Shown piece by piece: positions 1-12,455 of a stretch of DNA of 64,000 bases. Every line of letters starts with the position of its first letter. Position 1 is the stretch's first letter. The stretch is from Cololabis saira (Eukaryota > Chordata > Actinopteri > Beloniformes > Belonidae): contig NC_084598.1 in assembly GCF_033807715.1 (NCBI RefSeq), positions 46,094,231 through 46,158,230 on the forward strand, in the 5' to 3' direction. A model generated the notes under the pieces. That model was not told the DNA's origin. It saw nothing but the letters and a program-made list of their open reading frames with translations, and did no database searches. A program made the translations under genes and the position numbers.

Positions 1-922
1 CAGTAATTTGATTATTCATTTATTTATGACCACAAAATTCTAACAATTTAAGCAAGTTGAAAAAAAACGTTGCAGTAAATAGTGAAATATTTAGCTCAGG
101 TTACCATAATTTTTTACGCTCTCTTCCAAAAATGAAATGACATCATGCTCAAAATGGAAAGTAATATTAGATGGTAATAACACAGCTGGAATATTTAACT
201 CAGGATACCATCAGTTTATACGCTCTTACAAAAATGAAATTACTCTGTGATTGAGCCTGGCATACTGGATGTGCTGGTATGGGTAGATTGAAAGAAAGAC
301 ACTACATTAACAAGGAAATACATATTGTACTGTCCGCATGTTTAAATTGTATTCTTTGTTGAATTTTATGCTCCTTTATATAGGCTACCAATTTGTTTTC
401 AAACATCCGTAGGATGATCATTCCCAAACTTATAATGCCGGTACGTAACATTCTTATCTGACTAGGAATTTTGTAAATTGAAATGTTAAATAAAGTTTAG
501 TAAAAAAAATGGATCTGCCGTGTTTCCGGTTTCTACTAAGTGCTGTCCCATTCCTATTTCTACCATTTGGAGCCCTCACACCCTCTCACACTTGATCACG
601 TACAGCTGACGTCACTAAAGTCTGTGAGGGTTCAGGGCTGGAGGGTTTAGGGTGGAGATTGGAATTCAGCCTTGGTGACTAATGAGGCTAATGAGGACCT
701 TTAATTAGAATCAGGTGTGTTGGTGCAGGAAACATCTCAAACATGCAGGACAGTGGCCCACGAGGACCGGAATTTAGAAACACTGGATTAACTTTAAAAT
801 ATTTTTAAAAGTAGAGGGTTCAAGAAAAATGCAATTGTGGCTTCAAATTGGAACTATAACGAAGAGGATTTCAGCTCAGGAGAATATTTCATCTCCACCT
901 CAAGCCTGCCTGCTATTCCCCT
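1..922. other. Intergenic sequence without a gene
   Basis: I see no coding region here. About 80-250 holds two imperfect copies of a short motif (TTTA-CTCAGG-TACCAT followed by a CGCTCTT...AAAATGAAAT stretch). An AATAAA with an A-run near 490-510 could be an old retroposon 3' end. About 700-785 resembles a widespread fish dispersed repeat (ACATGCAGGACAGTGG followed by GAGGACCGG). Confidence 0.5.
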
Positions 923-1193
923 CACTGCAAAAACTCAAAATCCTAACAAGAATATTTGTCTTATTTCTAGTTAAAATGTCTCATTTTTAGTCAAAAAAAT
1001 CTCATTACACTTAAAACAAGGAAAAAACAACAATTTCCACCTGTTTCAAGTAGATTTTCACTTAAAATAAGTAGAAAAATCTGCCAGTGGAACAAGATTT
1101 TTTTGCTTGTAATGAGAAGATAAATCTTGTCCCACTGGCAGATTTTTCTACTTATTTCAAGTGAAAATTTACTTGAAACAGGTGAAAATTGTC
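923..1193 (+). mobile_element. Foldback MITE with CACTGCAAAAACTC end, truncated
   Basis: Copy 1 of a palindromic DNA element seen four times in the window. It begins CACTGCAAAAACTC and carries internal mirror-image arms: GAAAAATCTGCCAGTGGAAC on the left and its complement on the right, so the transcript would fold on itself. No ORF is present, so it would be mobilised in trans. The right terminus is missing; the sequence passes directly into a LINE tail. Confidence 0.75.
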
Positions 1194-1265
1194 ACTACTG
1201 CTGCTAACAAAAGTGAGTTTCCCCATTGAGGGAGAAATAAAGGATTATCTTATCTTATCTTATCT
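1194..1265 (+). mobile_element. LINE 3' tail with (TTATC)n
   Basis: The stretch GAGTTTCCCCATTGAGGGAG, then AATAAAGGA and repeated TTATC units, is a non-LTR retrotransposon 3' end of a type common in fishes (AATTTCCCC...ATCAATAAAG with a pentanucleotide tail). The same end occurs at 7415-7478, and each copy is followed at once by the same minisatellite. Confidence 0.65.
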
Positions 1266-4200
1266 TATCTACTACTACTGCTGTAGTAGTAGTACTAGCT
1301 CTGTCCTGTACTGTAGTAGTAGTACTAGCTCTGTCCTGGACTGTAGTAGTAGTACTAGCTCTGTACTGTAGTAGTAGTAGTAGTACTAGCTCTGTCCTGT
1401 ACTGTAGTAGTAGTACTAGCTCTGTACTGTACTGTAGTAGTAGTACTAGCTCTGTCCTGTACTGCAAAAGTTGTACTAGCTCTGTCCTGTACTGTAGTAT
1501 TAGTACTAGCTCTGTCCTGTACTGTAGTAGTAGTACTAGCTCTGTCCTGTACTGTAGTAGTAGTACTAGCTCTGTCCTGTACTGTAGTAGTAGTACTAGC
1601 TCTGTACTGTACTGTAGTAGTAGTACTAGCTCTGTACTGTACTGTAGTAGTAGTACTAGCTCTGTACTGTACTGTAGTAGTAGTACTAGCTCTGTCCTGT
1701 ACTGCAAAAGTTGTACTAGCTCTGTCCTGTACTGTAGTAGTAGTACTAGCTCTGTCCTGTACTGTAGTAGTAGTACTAGCTCTGTCCTGTACTGCAAAAG
1801 TTGTACTAGCTCTGTCCTGTACTGTAGTAGTAGTACTAGCTCTGTCCTGTACTGTAGTAGTAGTACTAGCTCTGTCCTGTACTGCAAAAGTTGTACTAGC
1901 TCTGTACTGTAGTAGTAGTAGTACTAGCTCTGTACTGTACTGTAGTAGTAGTACTAGCTCTGTACTGTACTGTAGTAGTAGTACTAGCTCTGTCCTGTAC
2001 TGTAGTAGTAGTAGTACTAGCTCTGTACTGTACTGTAGTAGTAGTACTAGCTCTGTACTGTACTGTAGTAGTAGTACTAGCTCTGTCCTGTACTGTAGTA
2101 GTAGTACTAGCTCTGTACTGTAGTAGTAGTACTAGCTCTGTCCTGTACTGTAGTAGTAGTACTAGCTCTGTCCTGTACTGTAGTAGTAGTAGTACTAGCT
2201 CTGTACTGTAGTAGTAGTACTAGCTCTGTACTGTAGTAGTAGTACTAGCTCTGTACTGTAGTAGTAGTAGTAGTACTAGATCTGTCCTGTACTGTAGTAG
2301 TAGTACTAGCTCTGTCCTGTAGTAGTAGTACTAGCTCTGTCCTGTACTGTAGTAGTAGTACTAGCTCTGTCCTGTACTGTAGTAGTAGTACTAGCTCTGT
2401 ACTGTAGTAGTAGTACTAGCTCTGTCCTGTACTGTAGTAGTAGTAGTACTATCTCTGTCCTGTACTGTAGTAGTAGTACTAGCTCTGTCCTGTACTGTAG
2501 TAGTAGTACTAGCTCTGTCCTGTACTGTAGTAGTAGTACTAGCTCTGTACTGTAGTAGTAGTACTAGCTCTGTCCTGTACTGTAGTAGTAGTAGTACTAG
2601 CTCTGTACTGTAGTAGTAGTACTAGCTCTGTACTGTAGTAGTAGTAGTAGTACTAGCTCTGTACTGTACTGTAGTAGTAGTAGTACTAGCTCTGTACTGT
2701 AGTAGTAGTACTAGCTCTGCCCTGTACTGTAGTAGTAGTACTAGCTCTGTCCTGTACTGTAGTAGTAGTACTAGCTCTGTCCTGTACTGTAGTAGTAGTA
2801 CTAGCTCTGTCCTGTACTGTAGTAGTAGTACTAGCTCTGTCCTGTACTGTAGTAGTAGTACTAGCTCTGTACTGTAGTAGTAGTAGTACTAGCTCTGTCC
2901 TGTACTGTAGTAGTAGTAGTACTAGCTCTGTACTGTAGTAGTAGTACTAGCTCTGTCCTGTACTGTAGTAGTAGTACTAGCTCTGTACTGTACTGTAGTA
3001 GTAGTAGTACTAGCTCTGTACTGTACTGTAGTAGTAGTACTAGCTCTGTACTGTACTGTAGTAGTAGTACTAGCTCTGTCCTGTACTGTAGTAGTAGTAG
3101 TACTAGCTCTGTACTGTACTGTAGTAGTAGTACTAGCTCTGTACTGTACTGTAGTAGTAGTACTAGCTCTGTCCTGTACTGTAGTAGTAGTACTAGCTCT
3201 GTACTGTAGTAGTAGTACTAGCTCTGTCCTGTACTGTAGTAGTAGTACTAGCTCTGTCCTGTACTGTAGTAGTAGTAGTACTAGCTCTGTACTGTAGTAG
3301 TAGTACTAGCTCTGTACTGTAGTAGTAGTACTAGCTCTGTACTGTAGTAGTAGTAGTAGTACTAGATCTGTCCTGTACTGTAGTAGTAGTACTAGCTCTG
3401 TCCTGTACTGTAGTAGTAGTACTAGCTCTGTCCTGTACTGTAGTAGTAGTACTAGCTCTGTACTGTAGTAGTAGTACTAGCTCTGTCCTGTACTGTAGTA
3501 GTAGTAGTACTAGCTCTGTACTGTAGTAGTAGTACTAGCTCTGTACTGTAGTAGTAGTAGTAGTAGTACTAGCTCTGTACTGTACTGTAGTAGTAGTAGT
3601 ACTAGCTCTGTACTGTAGTAGTAGTACTAGCTCTGCCCTGTACTGTAGTAGTAGTACTAGCTCTGTCCTGTACTGTAGTAGTAGTACTAGCTCTGTCCTG
3701 TACTGTAGTAGTAGTACTAGCTCTGTCCTGTACTGTAGTAGTAGTACTAGCTCTGTCCTGTACTGTAGTAGTAGTACTAGCTCTGTACTGTAGTAGTAGT
3801 AGTACTAGCTCTGTCCTGTACTGTAGTAGTAGTAGTACTAGCTCTGTACTGTAGTAGTAGTACTAGCTCTGCCCTGTACTATAGTAGTAGTACTAGCTCT
3901 GTCCTGTACTGTAGTAGTAGTACTAGCTCTGTCCTGTACTGTAGTAGTAGTACTAGCTCTGTCCTGTACTGTAGTAGTAGTACTAGCTCTGTCCTGTACT
4001 GTAGTAGTAGTACTAGCTCTGTACTGTAGTAGTAGTAGTACTAGCTCTGTCCTGTACTGTAGTAGTAGTAGTACTAGCTCTGTACTGTAGTAGTAGTACT
4101 AGCTCTGTCCTGTACTGTAGTAGTAGTACTAGCTCTGTACTGTACTGTAGTAGTAGTAGTACTAGCTCTGTACTGTAGTAGTAGTACTAGCTCTGTCCTG

Positions 4201-7001
4201 TACTGTAGTAGTAGTAGTACTAGCTCTGTACTGTAGTAGTAGTACTAGCTCTGTCCTGTACTGTAGTAGTACTAGCTCTGTACTGTACTGTAGTAGTAGT
4301 AGTACTAGCTCTGTACTGTAGTAGTAGTACTAGCTCTGTCCTGTACTGTAGTAGTAGTACTAGCTCTGTCCTGTACTGTAGTAGTAGTACTAGCTCTGTC
4401 CTGTAGTAGTAGTACTAGCTCTGTCCTGTACTGTAGTAGTACTAGCTCTGTACTGTACTGTAGTAGTAGTACTAGCTCTGTCCTGTACTGTAGTAGTAGT
4501 ACTAGCTCTGTACTGTAGTAGTAGTACTAGCTCTGTACTGTACTGTAGTAGTAGTACTAGCTCTGTCCTGTACTGTAGTAGTAGTACTAGCTCTGTCCTG
4601 TAGTAGTAGTACTAGCTCTGTACTGTAGTAGTAGTAGTAGTACTAGCTCTGTACTGTAGTAGTAGTACTAGCTCTGTACTGTAGTAGTAGTAGTAGTACT
4701 AGCTCTGCCCTGTACTGTAGTAGTAGTACTAGCTCTGTCCTGTACTGTAGTAGCACTACTAGCTCTGTACTGTACTGTAGTAGTAGTACTAGCTCTGTCC
4801 TGTACTGTAGTAGTAGTACTAGCTCTGTCCTGTACTGTAGTAGTAGTACTAGCTCTGTACTGTAGTAGTAGTACTAGCTCTGTACTGTAGTGTAGTAGTA
4901 GTAGTACTAGCTCTGTCCTGTACTGTAGTAGTACTACTAGCTATGTCCTGTACTGTAGTAGTAGTACTATCTCTGTACTGTAGTAGTAGTAGTAGTAGTA
5001 CTAGCTCTGTCCTGTACTGTAGTAGTAGTACTACTAGCTCTGTACTATAGTAGTAGTACTAGCTCTGTACTGTAGTAGTAGTACTAGCTCTGTACTGTAG
5101 TAGTAGTACTAGCTCTGTCCTGTACTGTAGTAGTAGTACTAGCTCTGTCCTGTACTGTAGTAGTAGTACTAGCTCTGTCCTGTACTGTAGTAGTAGTACT
5201 AGCTCTGTACTGTAGTAGTAGTACTAGCTCTGTCCTGTACTGTAGTAGTAGTACTAGCTCTGTACTGTAGTAGTAGTACTAGCTCTGTCCTGTACTGTAG
5301 TAGTAGTACTAGCTCTGTACTGTAGTAGTAGTACTAGCTCTGTACTGTAGTAGTAGTACTAGCTCTGTACTGCAGTAGTAGTACTAGCTCTGTCCTGTAC
5401 TGTAGTAGTAGTACTAACTCTGTACTGTACTGTAGTAGTAGTACTAGCTCTGTACTGTACTATAGTAGTAGTACTAGCTCTGTCCTGTACTGTAGTAGTA
5501 GTACTAACTCTGTACTGTACTGTAGTAGTAGTACTAGCTCTGTACTGTACTGCAGTAGTAGTACTAGCTCTGTCCTGTACTGTAGTAGTAGTACTAGCTC
5601 TGTACTGTAGTAGTAGTACTAGCTCTGTCCTGTACTGTAGTAGTAGTACTAGCTCTGTACTGTAGTAGTAGTAGTACTAGCTCTGTCCTCTACTGTAGTA
5701 GTAGTACTAGCTCTGTCCTGTACTGTAATAGTAGTACTAGCTCTGTACTGTAGTAGTAGTAGTACTAGCTCTGTACTGTAGTAGTAGTACTACTAGCTCT
5801 GTCCTGTACTGTAGTAGTAGTACTAGCTCTGTACTGTAGTAGTAGTAGTACTAGCTCTGTCCTGTACTGTAGTAGTAGTACTAGCTCTGTCCTGTACTGT
5901 AGTAGTAGTACTAGCTCTGTCCTGTACTGTAGTAGTAGTACTAGCTCTGTCCTGTACTGTAGTAGTAGTAATACTAACTCTGTACTGTACTGTAGTAGTA
6001 GTAATACTAGCTCTGTACTGTAGTAGTAGTAGTACTAGCTCTGTACTGTAGTAGTAGTAGTACTAGCTCTGTCCTGTACTGTAGTAGTAGTAGTACTAGC
6101 TCTGTACTGTACTGTAGTAGTAGTACTAGCTCTGTCCTGTACTGTAGTAGTAGTACTAGCTCTGTCCTGTAGTAGTAGTACTAGCTCTGTCCTGTACTGT
6201 AGTAGTAGTACTAGCTCTGTACTGTAGTAGTAGTACTAGCTCTGTACTGTACTGTAGTAGTACTACTAGCTCTGTCCTGTACTGTAGTAGTAGTACTAGC
6301 TCTGACCTGTAGTAGTAGTACTAGCTCTGTACTGTAGTAGTAGTAGTACTAGCTCTGTACTTTAGTAGTAGTAGTAGTTCTAGCTCTGTACTGTAGTAGT
6401 AGTACTAGCTCTGTCCTGTACTGTAGTAGTACTACTAGCTCTGTCCTGTACTGTAGTAGTAGTACTAGCTCTGACCTGTAGTAGTAGTACTAGCTCTGTA
6501 CTGTAGTAGTAGTAGTACTAGCTCTGTACTGTAGTAGTAGTACTACTAGCTCTGTCCTGTACTGTAGTAGTAGTACTAGCTCTGTACTGTAGTAGTAGTA
6601 GTACTAGCTCTGTCCTGTACTGTAATAGTAGTACTAGCTCTGTACTGTAGTAGTAGTACTAGCTCTGTACTGTACTGTAGTAGTAGTACTAGCTCTGTAC
6701 TGTACTGTAGTAGTAGTACTAGCTCTGTCCTGTACTGTAATAGTAGTACTAGCTCTGTACTGTAGTAGTAGTACTAGCTCTGTACTGTACTGTAGTAGTA
6801 GTACTAGCTCTGTACTGTACTGTAGTAGTAGTACTAGCTCTGTCCTGTACTGTAATAGTAGTACTAGCTCTGTACTGTAGTAGTAGTACTAGCTCTGTAC
6901 TGTACTGTAGTAGTAGTACTAGCTCTGTACTGTACTGTAGTAGTAGTACTAGCTCTGTCCTGTACTGTAGTAGTAGTACTAGCTCTGTCCTGTACTGTAG
7001 T
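1266..7001. repeat. Minisatellite, ~30-bp unit with internal (TAG)n
   Basis: Contiguous tandem copies of a unit near TGTACTGTAGTAGTAGTACT plus AGCTCTGTCC. Units vary in steps of 3 (number of TAG) and 6 (TGTCC or TGTAC present or absent), so most stay multiples of three and long ORFs open by chance in several frames. There are no unique spacers, so this is not a CRISPR-type array. Nearly identical blocks of several hundred bases recur (for example 2690-2960 and 3590-3850), which suggests block-wise expansion. Confidence 0.95.
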
Positions 7002-7198
7002 AGGACCATGGAGAGCTCCATCAGGACCATGGAGAGCTCCGTCAGGACCATGGAGAGCTCCGTCAGGACCATGGAGAGCTCCGTCAGGACCATGGAGAGC
7101 TCCGTCAGGACCATGGAGAGCTCCGTCAGGACCATGGAGAGCTCCGTCAGCTCCATCAGCTCCATCAGCTCCGTCAGCTCCATCAGCTCCATCAGACT
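7002..7198. repeat. 21-bp minisatellite AGGACCATGGAGAGCTCCRTC
   Basis: Seven tandem 21-bp units followed by several 9-bp AGCTCCRTC units. It interrupts the TAG minisatellite abruptly at the 5' side and runs into a LINE-like 3' region. The plus frame reads as repeated RTMESSV and ends in a stop at 7233; I do not treat it as a gene. Confidence 0.85.
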
Positions 7199-7478
7199 CT
7201 ACAACCAGCCAGATCTCAGTATTAAGGGACAGTAACACGGTCAATAACAATAACCATATGTTAAATATCTGTCTGTTTCCTCACAAACATTCTACCTGCT
7301 GTTTTGCACGGTTTCTGTTTTCAATTTAATGTATATACTGTGCATACTTTGTAATTGTATATATGTTTTACCTTTTACTTTTTTACCCCTCCCCTTCATG
7401 TGTGAGTTGAGTTACTGCTGCTAAACAAAAGTGAGTTTCCCCATTGAGGAAGAAATAAAGGATTATCTTATCTTATCT
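7199..7478 (+). mobile_element. LINE 3' UTR and (TTATC)n tail, second copy
   Basis: About 230 bp of AT-rich 3' UTR ends in the same GAGTTTCCCCATTGAGGAAG, AATAAAGGA, TTATC tail as at 1194-1265. This longer copy shows what lay upstream of the shorter one. The clade cannot be told from the 3' end alone. Confidence 0.6.
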
Positions 7479-8500
7479 ACTACTGTAGTAGTAGTAGTAC
7501 TAACTCTGTCCTGTACTGTAGTACTAGTACTAGCTCTGTCCTGTACTGTAGTAGTAGTAGTACTAACTCTGTCCTGTACTGTAGTACTAGTACTAGCTCT
7601 GTCCAGTACTGTAGTAGTAGTACTAGCTCTGTCCTGTACTGTAGTAGTAGTACTAGCTCTGTCCTGTACTGTAGTAGTAGTACTAGCTCTGTCCTGTAGT
7701 AGTAGTAGTAGCTCTGTCCTGTACTGTAGTAGTACTAGCTCTGTCCTGTACTGTAGTAGTAGTACTAGCTCTGTCCTGTACTGTAGTAGTAGTACTAACT
7801 CTGTCCTGTACTGTAGTAGTAGTAGTACTAGCTCTGTCCTGTACTGTAGTAGTAGTACTAGCTCGATACTGTACTGTAGTAGTAGTACTAGCTCTGTACT
7901 GTAGTAGTAGTAGTAGTACTAGCTCTGTCCTGTACTGCAGTAGTACTAGCTCTGTACTGTACTGTAGTAGTAGTACTAGCTCTGTCCTGTACTGTAGTAG
8001 TAGTACTAGCTCTGTCCTGTACTGTAGTAGTAGTACTAGCTCGATCCTGTACTGTAGTAGTAGTACTAGCTATGTCCTGTACTGTAGTAGTAGTACTAGC
8101 TCGATACTGTACTGTAGTAGTAGTACTAGCTCTGTACTGTAGTAGTAGTACTAGCTCTGTACTGTACTGTAGTAGTAGTACTAGCTCTGTACTATAGTAG
8201 TAGTACTAGCTCTGTCCTGTACTGTAGTAGTAGTAGTACTAGCTCTGTACTGTAGTAGTAGTACTAGCTCTGTACTTTAGTAGTAGTAGTAGTACTAGCT
8301 CTGTCCTGTACTGTAGTAGTAGTACTAGCTCTGTACTGTACTGTAGTAGTAGTACTAGCTCTGTCCTGTACTGTAGTAGTAGTACTAGCTCTGTACTGTA
8401 GTAGTAGTACTAGCTCTGTCCTGTACTGTAGTAGTAGTACTAGCTCTGTCCTGTACTGTAGTAGTAGTAGTACTAGCTCTGTACTGTAGTAGTAGTACTA
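7479..8500. repeat. Second block of the ~30-bp TAG minisatellite
   Basis: Same repeat unit as 1266-7001, again beginning immediately after the (TTATC)n tail. It runs into the assembly gap, so its true length is unknown. Confidence 0.95.
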
Positions 8501-9000
8501 NNNNNNNNNNNNNNNNNNNNNNNNNNNNNNNNNNNNNNNNNNNNNNNNNNNNNNNNNNNNNNNNNNNNNNNNNNNNNNNNNNNNNNNNNNNNNNNNNNNN
8601 NNNNNNNNNNNNNNNNNNNNNNNNNNNNNNNNNNNNNNNNNNNNNNNNNNNNNNNNNNNNNNNNNNNNNNNNNNNNNNNNNNNNNNNNNNNNNNNNNNNN
8701 NNNNNNNNNNNNNNNNNNNNNNNNNNNNNNNNNNNNNNNNNNNNNNNNNNNNNNNNNNNNNNNNNNNNNNNNNNNNNNNNNNNNNNNNNNNNNNNNNNNN
8801 NNNNNNNNNNNNNNNNNNNNNNNNNNNNNNNNNNNNNNNNNNNNNNNNNNNNNNNNNNNNNNNNNNNNNNNNNNNNNNNNNNNNNNNNNNNNNNNNNNNN
8901 NNNNNNNNNNNNNNNNNNNNNNNNNNNNNNNNNNNNNNNNNNNNNNNNNNNNNNNNNNNNNNNNNNNNNNNNNNNNNNNNNNNNNNNNNNNNNNNNNNNN
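8501..9000. other. Assembly gap, exactly 500 N
   Basis: A round 500-base run of N is typical of a placeholder for a scaffold join of unknown size rather than a measured gap. Minisatellite lies on its left and telomeric repeat on its right. Confidence 0.98.
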
Positions 9001-9175
9001 ACCCTAACCCTAACCCCTAACCCCTAACCCTAACCCTAACCCTAACCCTAACCCTAACCCTAACCCCAACCCCAACCCCAACCCCAACCCCAACCCTAAC
9101 CCTAACCCTAACCCTAACCCTAACCCTAACCCCTAACCCTAACCCCTAACCCCTAACCCTAACCCTAACCCTTAA
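9001..9175 (+). repeat. Telomeric repeat array (CCCTAA)n with variants
   Basis: Begins at the gap edge as CCCTAA repeats, with interspersed CCCCTAA and a pure CCCCAA block at about 9062-9095. Reading CCCTAA on the plus strand with the G-rich strand on the complement is the orientation of a left chromosome end. It passes through CCCTTAACAG directly into the 47-bp minisatellite. It could be a true end or an interstitial telomeric sequence. Confidence 0.95.
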
Positions 9176-9377
9176 CAGTCTTTACTCCTGGTGGCTCCTC
9201 CTTTTATACCTCTGTTTTTAACCGTCTTTACTCCTGGTGGCTCCTCCTTTTATACCCTCTGTTTTTAACCGTCTTTACTCCTGGTGGCTCCTCCTTTTAT
9301 ACCCTCTGTTTTTAACCGTCTTTACTCCTGGTGGCTCCTCCTTTTATACCCTCTGTTTTTAACCGTCTTTACTCCTG
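9176..9377. repeat. 47-bp subtelomeric minisatellite, first block
   Basis: About four tandem copies of a 47-bp unit (GTCTTTACTCCTGGTGGCTC, CTCCTTTTATACCCTCTG, TTTTTAACC). It directly abuts the telomeric array and continues after the Harbinger insertion at 13454. Confidence 0.95.
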
Positions 9378-9580
9378 GGGCCTGTACTACGAAGCAAGTT
9401 CAACATATCCAGGATATTTTTTCCTTATCCAGATTCACTAACCCGGACAATTGCAATCACGCTAAGCGGTCACACGACGGTGGTTATCAACTCGGTAGAT
9501 CGACCCAGCTTTCTCCAATCTGGATATGAGCACGTGCACATAAAAGGGGCGGTGTTTTCAGCGCATGACCAATCGCAAGC

Positions 9581-11255
9581 ATGGAGAAGTCCGCTGTCAG
9601 AGCCGCTTACTTCAGCAGTGAAGAGCAAACTTTAATTCTACAGAAATACGATGAATATAGGAACATTATACAGGCAAAAAGCAACACAGTTGCAGCTGCA
9701 AAATCCAGGAAAGACAGCTGGCAAAAGATCGCTGACTGTGTAAATGCGTAAGTTCATAGGGATATAAACATCACTGCCCCATCATTAGGGCATAAGTAGA
9801 TCTGACTATAATTACAGTTGTCTATTCTGTTAAATGCATGCGTTGCTTAGATGTATTCGTATGGCGTGTATGACAATTGTAGCCTCATTCCTTCAGCTGC
9901 AACCCCAGCGGAGTAAAACGGACATGGGAGCAAATAAAAAATAAATACAAAAACATAATTCAAAGCGGTAAATAGGCTTTTATATCTTAGACGTACAACA
10001 AGTACAAGGCTTTAGTGTTTCTATCACTCTCTGTTTTAGGATGATATCAGTAGGCTATACAAAAGCACAACGAAATAGCATTGACATTACTTGCAGCAAA
10101 CAAGAAGAAAAATGACAAGAAGAAGACAGGAGGGGGCCTTCCTACGCAGGAGTACACTCCTGCTGAGGAGCTGGCCCTCTCCAACAACGAAGGGCGTCCT
10201 TTAATGGATGGGGTAGAAGGGGGTGTCTCTTCAGACCCTGGTGGCAGTGGCAGCTGCTACCAACCCACATTTGTACAGGGTAAGTGTCAATGTTAAAAGA
10301 CTGAGTTGCTAATAAAACAAAATTATATACAAATTATTGTGGGAGTAAGTAACATCGTTTTACTTTCTCTACAGTTGATGGGGAGACATTGGTGCTGCTG
10401 CCACCACCCACATATACTCTGTCCCATACAGAGGTAACAGTGGAAACAACCTGTCATATACACTGCCATGTCATCTGTGGTTGCTGATCATGGATTAAAT
10501 AGACCATTTACATGTCCTGTGTTTTCAGGTGGAGGATGATGAGACAGTGTCTGTCTGTTCAGAGAGAGCTTTGGCGGTACACTTAAGTCTTTTTTAATCA
10601 ATTTTATTCAGTTGTCAATTTGCCCATCTTAACACAGGTGGTGAGAGTGTGGACACTTGGCTGTAATTGATTTCCCTTTAATTTCTTGCTAATGGTGGTG
10701 GTCTGCACATGGGAGTAAAAACTGCTTCAAGTGCTCTCTATCCTAATATGAATCAATTGCTTCCATTGCTATGATCCTAATTATGCAGGAAGAAGGAAAT
10801 CTTCCTCCCCCTGAGCCTATGGCCTCCACATCTAGGCCAAGGGGATCACAAGTGGTAATGAATTAACCTTCATTTAAATAGTGTAGTCAAGAGTAACATT
10901 TGCACCTTTCTTCAAGTTACCATAGCAAAGTGACAATGCTTAAATGTCACAGCTACTGTATTATGTGTTTGATTTGTTTCAGGTTGGAGCAGACAATGTG
11001 AGAGCTCTTTATAAAAGGACACTGGAGCTGGAGATAGAGTACAAGAAGTACAAGATAAAGAAAGTAAAACTTGAGGTGGAGAAACTGGAGTATGAAAAGA
11101 AGGTAATTCAGTAACGTAATTCATCATGGGAAACAAACTAAAATGTTTCTTCTTTTATTCCAGGAAACAAACTAAAATGTTTCTTCCTTTATTCCAGGAA
11201 ACAAACTAAAATGTTTCTTCCTTTTTTCCCTCAGGAACGGGAGAGCAGAAGATAG
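9581..11255 (+). CDS. Harbinger Myb/SANT-like DNA-binding protein, 8 exons
   Basis: Predicted exons 9581-9747, 9897-9967, 10097-10279, 10375-10433, 10529-10576, 10789-10854, 10983-11102 and 11235-11255 join with consistent phases into about 244 residues; every intron is GT-AG. Exons 1-2 give a Myb/SANT-like trihelix (an FSSEEQ start, tryptophans in DSWQKIAD and KRTWEQIKNKYK), followed by a basic NKKKNDKKK stretch, an acidic low-complexity middle and a charged C-terminal helix or coiled coil (about residues 198-238, LELEIEYKKYKIKK). In this superfamily the Myb-like protein binds the element ends and helps the transposase enter the nucleus. The start ATG lies about 200 bp inside the left end. 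I see no disabling mutation. Confidence 0.85.
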
Positions 11256-12255
11256 AAGGATGGAAGGAAAAAAAATTATTAAAAGAATAACTGAAATACA
11301 AGGCCTGTTATTTCTTTGTTTAGGCAAAAAATTGGTCTGTGATGGCCTCTCTCACAGCCCTGCCAGTAGGGTAGTCGAGGGTGATGGGGTCCACCCCATC
11401 AGGGGGTTGTTGGTCGACAGGAGGGGCCCTCTCCCTCCGTATGGTGGCGACATTGTGGAGCACAACACATGCTGCAACAATCCTGCTAGCTCGGTCTGGG
11501 GCCACTCTGAGCCCACGAAGGCAGGTGAAGCGGGCCTTCAGGATGCCAGATGTCATTTCTATCCTGACCCTGGTTCTGGAAAGGGCCACGTTGAATCTAG
11601 TTTGTGGCCCTGCATCAGGGTCAGGATAGGGGGTCATCAAGAAGGGCTGGCAGGCATATCCCCTGTCACCGACAAGCACTCCACTGAACAGCCCTGACGA
11701 TAAAAGAATGATGCCATGATCAGTATCACAGAATGCAGTTTAAAGAACATAAGACATATATGCAGAGTAAAGTTGCCATACCTTGCTCGAGTCTGTGGCA
11801 CAGTGTGGACTCCCTGAAGATCCGGGAGTCATGGACCGACCCAGGCCACTTGGCGTCGATGCTCGTGACCATGCAATTATGGTCACATGTCATCTGCAAA
11901 AGCATTTGTGGTTAACAATCCACAAGATAATAGCATTGAAGTCATTGTAGCATCAATGTGCATTTGACAGGACCTGTGCTGTGTCATTGTGTCCTTATGT
12001 GCATATATTTCCACATGTGCTAAAAGGGAATTACTTTTAATTATCCAGGCTACTGCATTTCCTGCAATGTGCCAGAATGACCAAACAATTAGTACCCTTA
12101 TTAGATAACTTTATTTATTCCCAAGGGGAATGTTTAGTGTTACAGCAGCTATCACATAAATGACAGACTTACACAAGACACACGTAGCTTAAAACAAACA
12201 CAATGAGGTGTGTGGATTACCATAGAGATATACATATGTGTATTCCCATGCCTGG

Positions 12256-12455
<200 letters not shown>

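Noticed and set aside
1255..1887. 210-codon minus-strand ORF of YRTELVLLLQ repeats
   Set aside because: Product of a minisatellite whose unit is mostly a multiple of three; open in several frames and on both strands, with no start context or unique domain.
6749..7250. Overlapping minus ORFs with MEL and DGALHGP repeats, collagen-like at first sight
   Set aside because: The repeats are simply the 9- and 21-bp tandem units read in frame; no glycine-X-Y regularity and no signal peptide.
1266..8500. CRISPR-like array
   Set aside because: Repeats are contiguous and lack unique spacers; the genome is a vertebrate.
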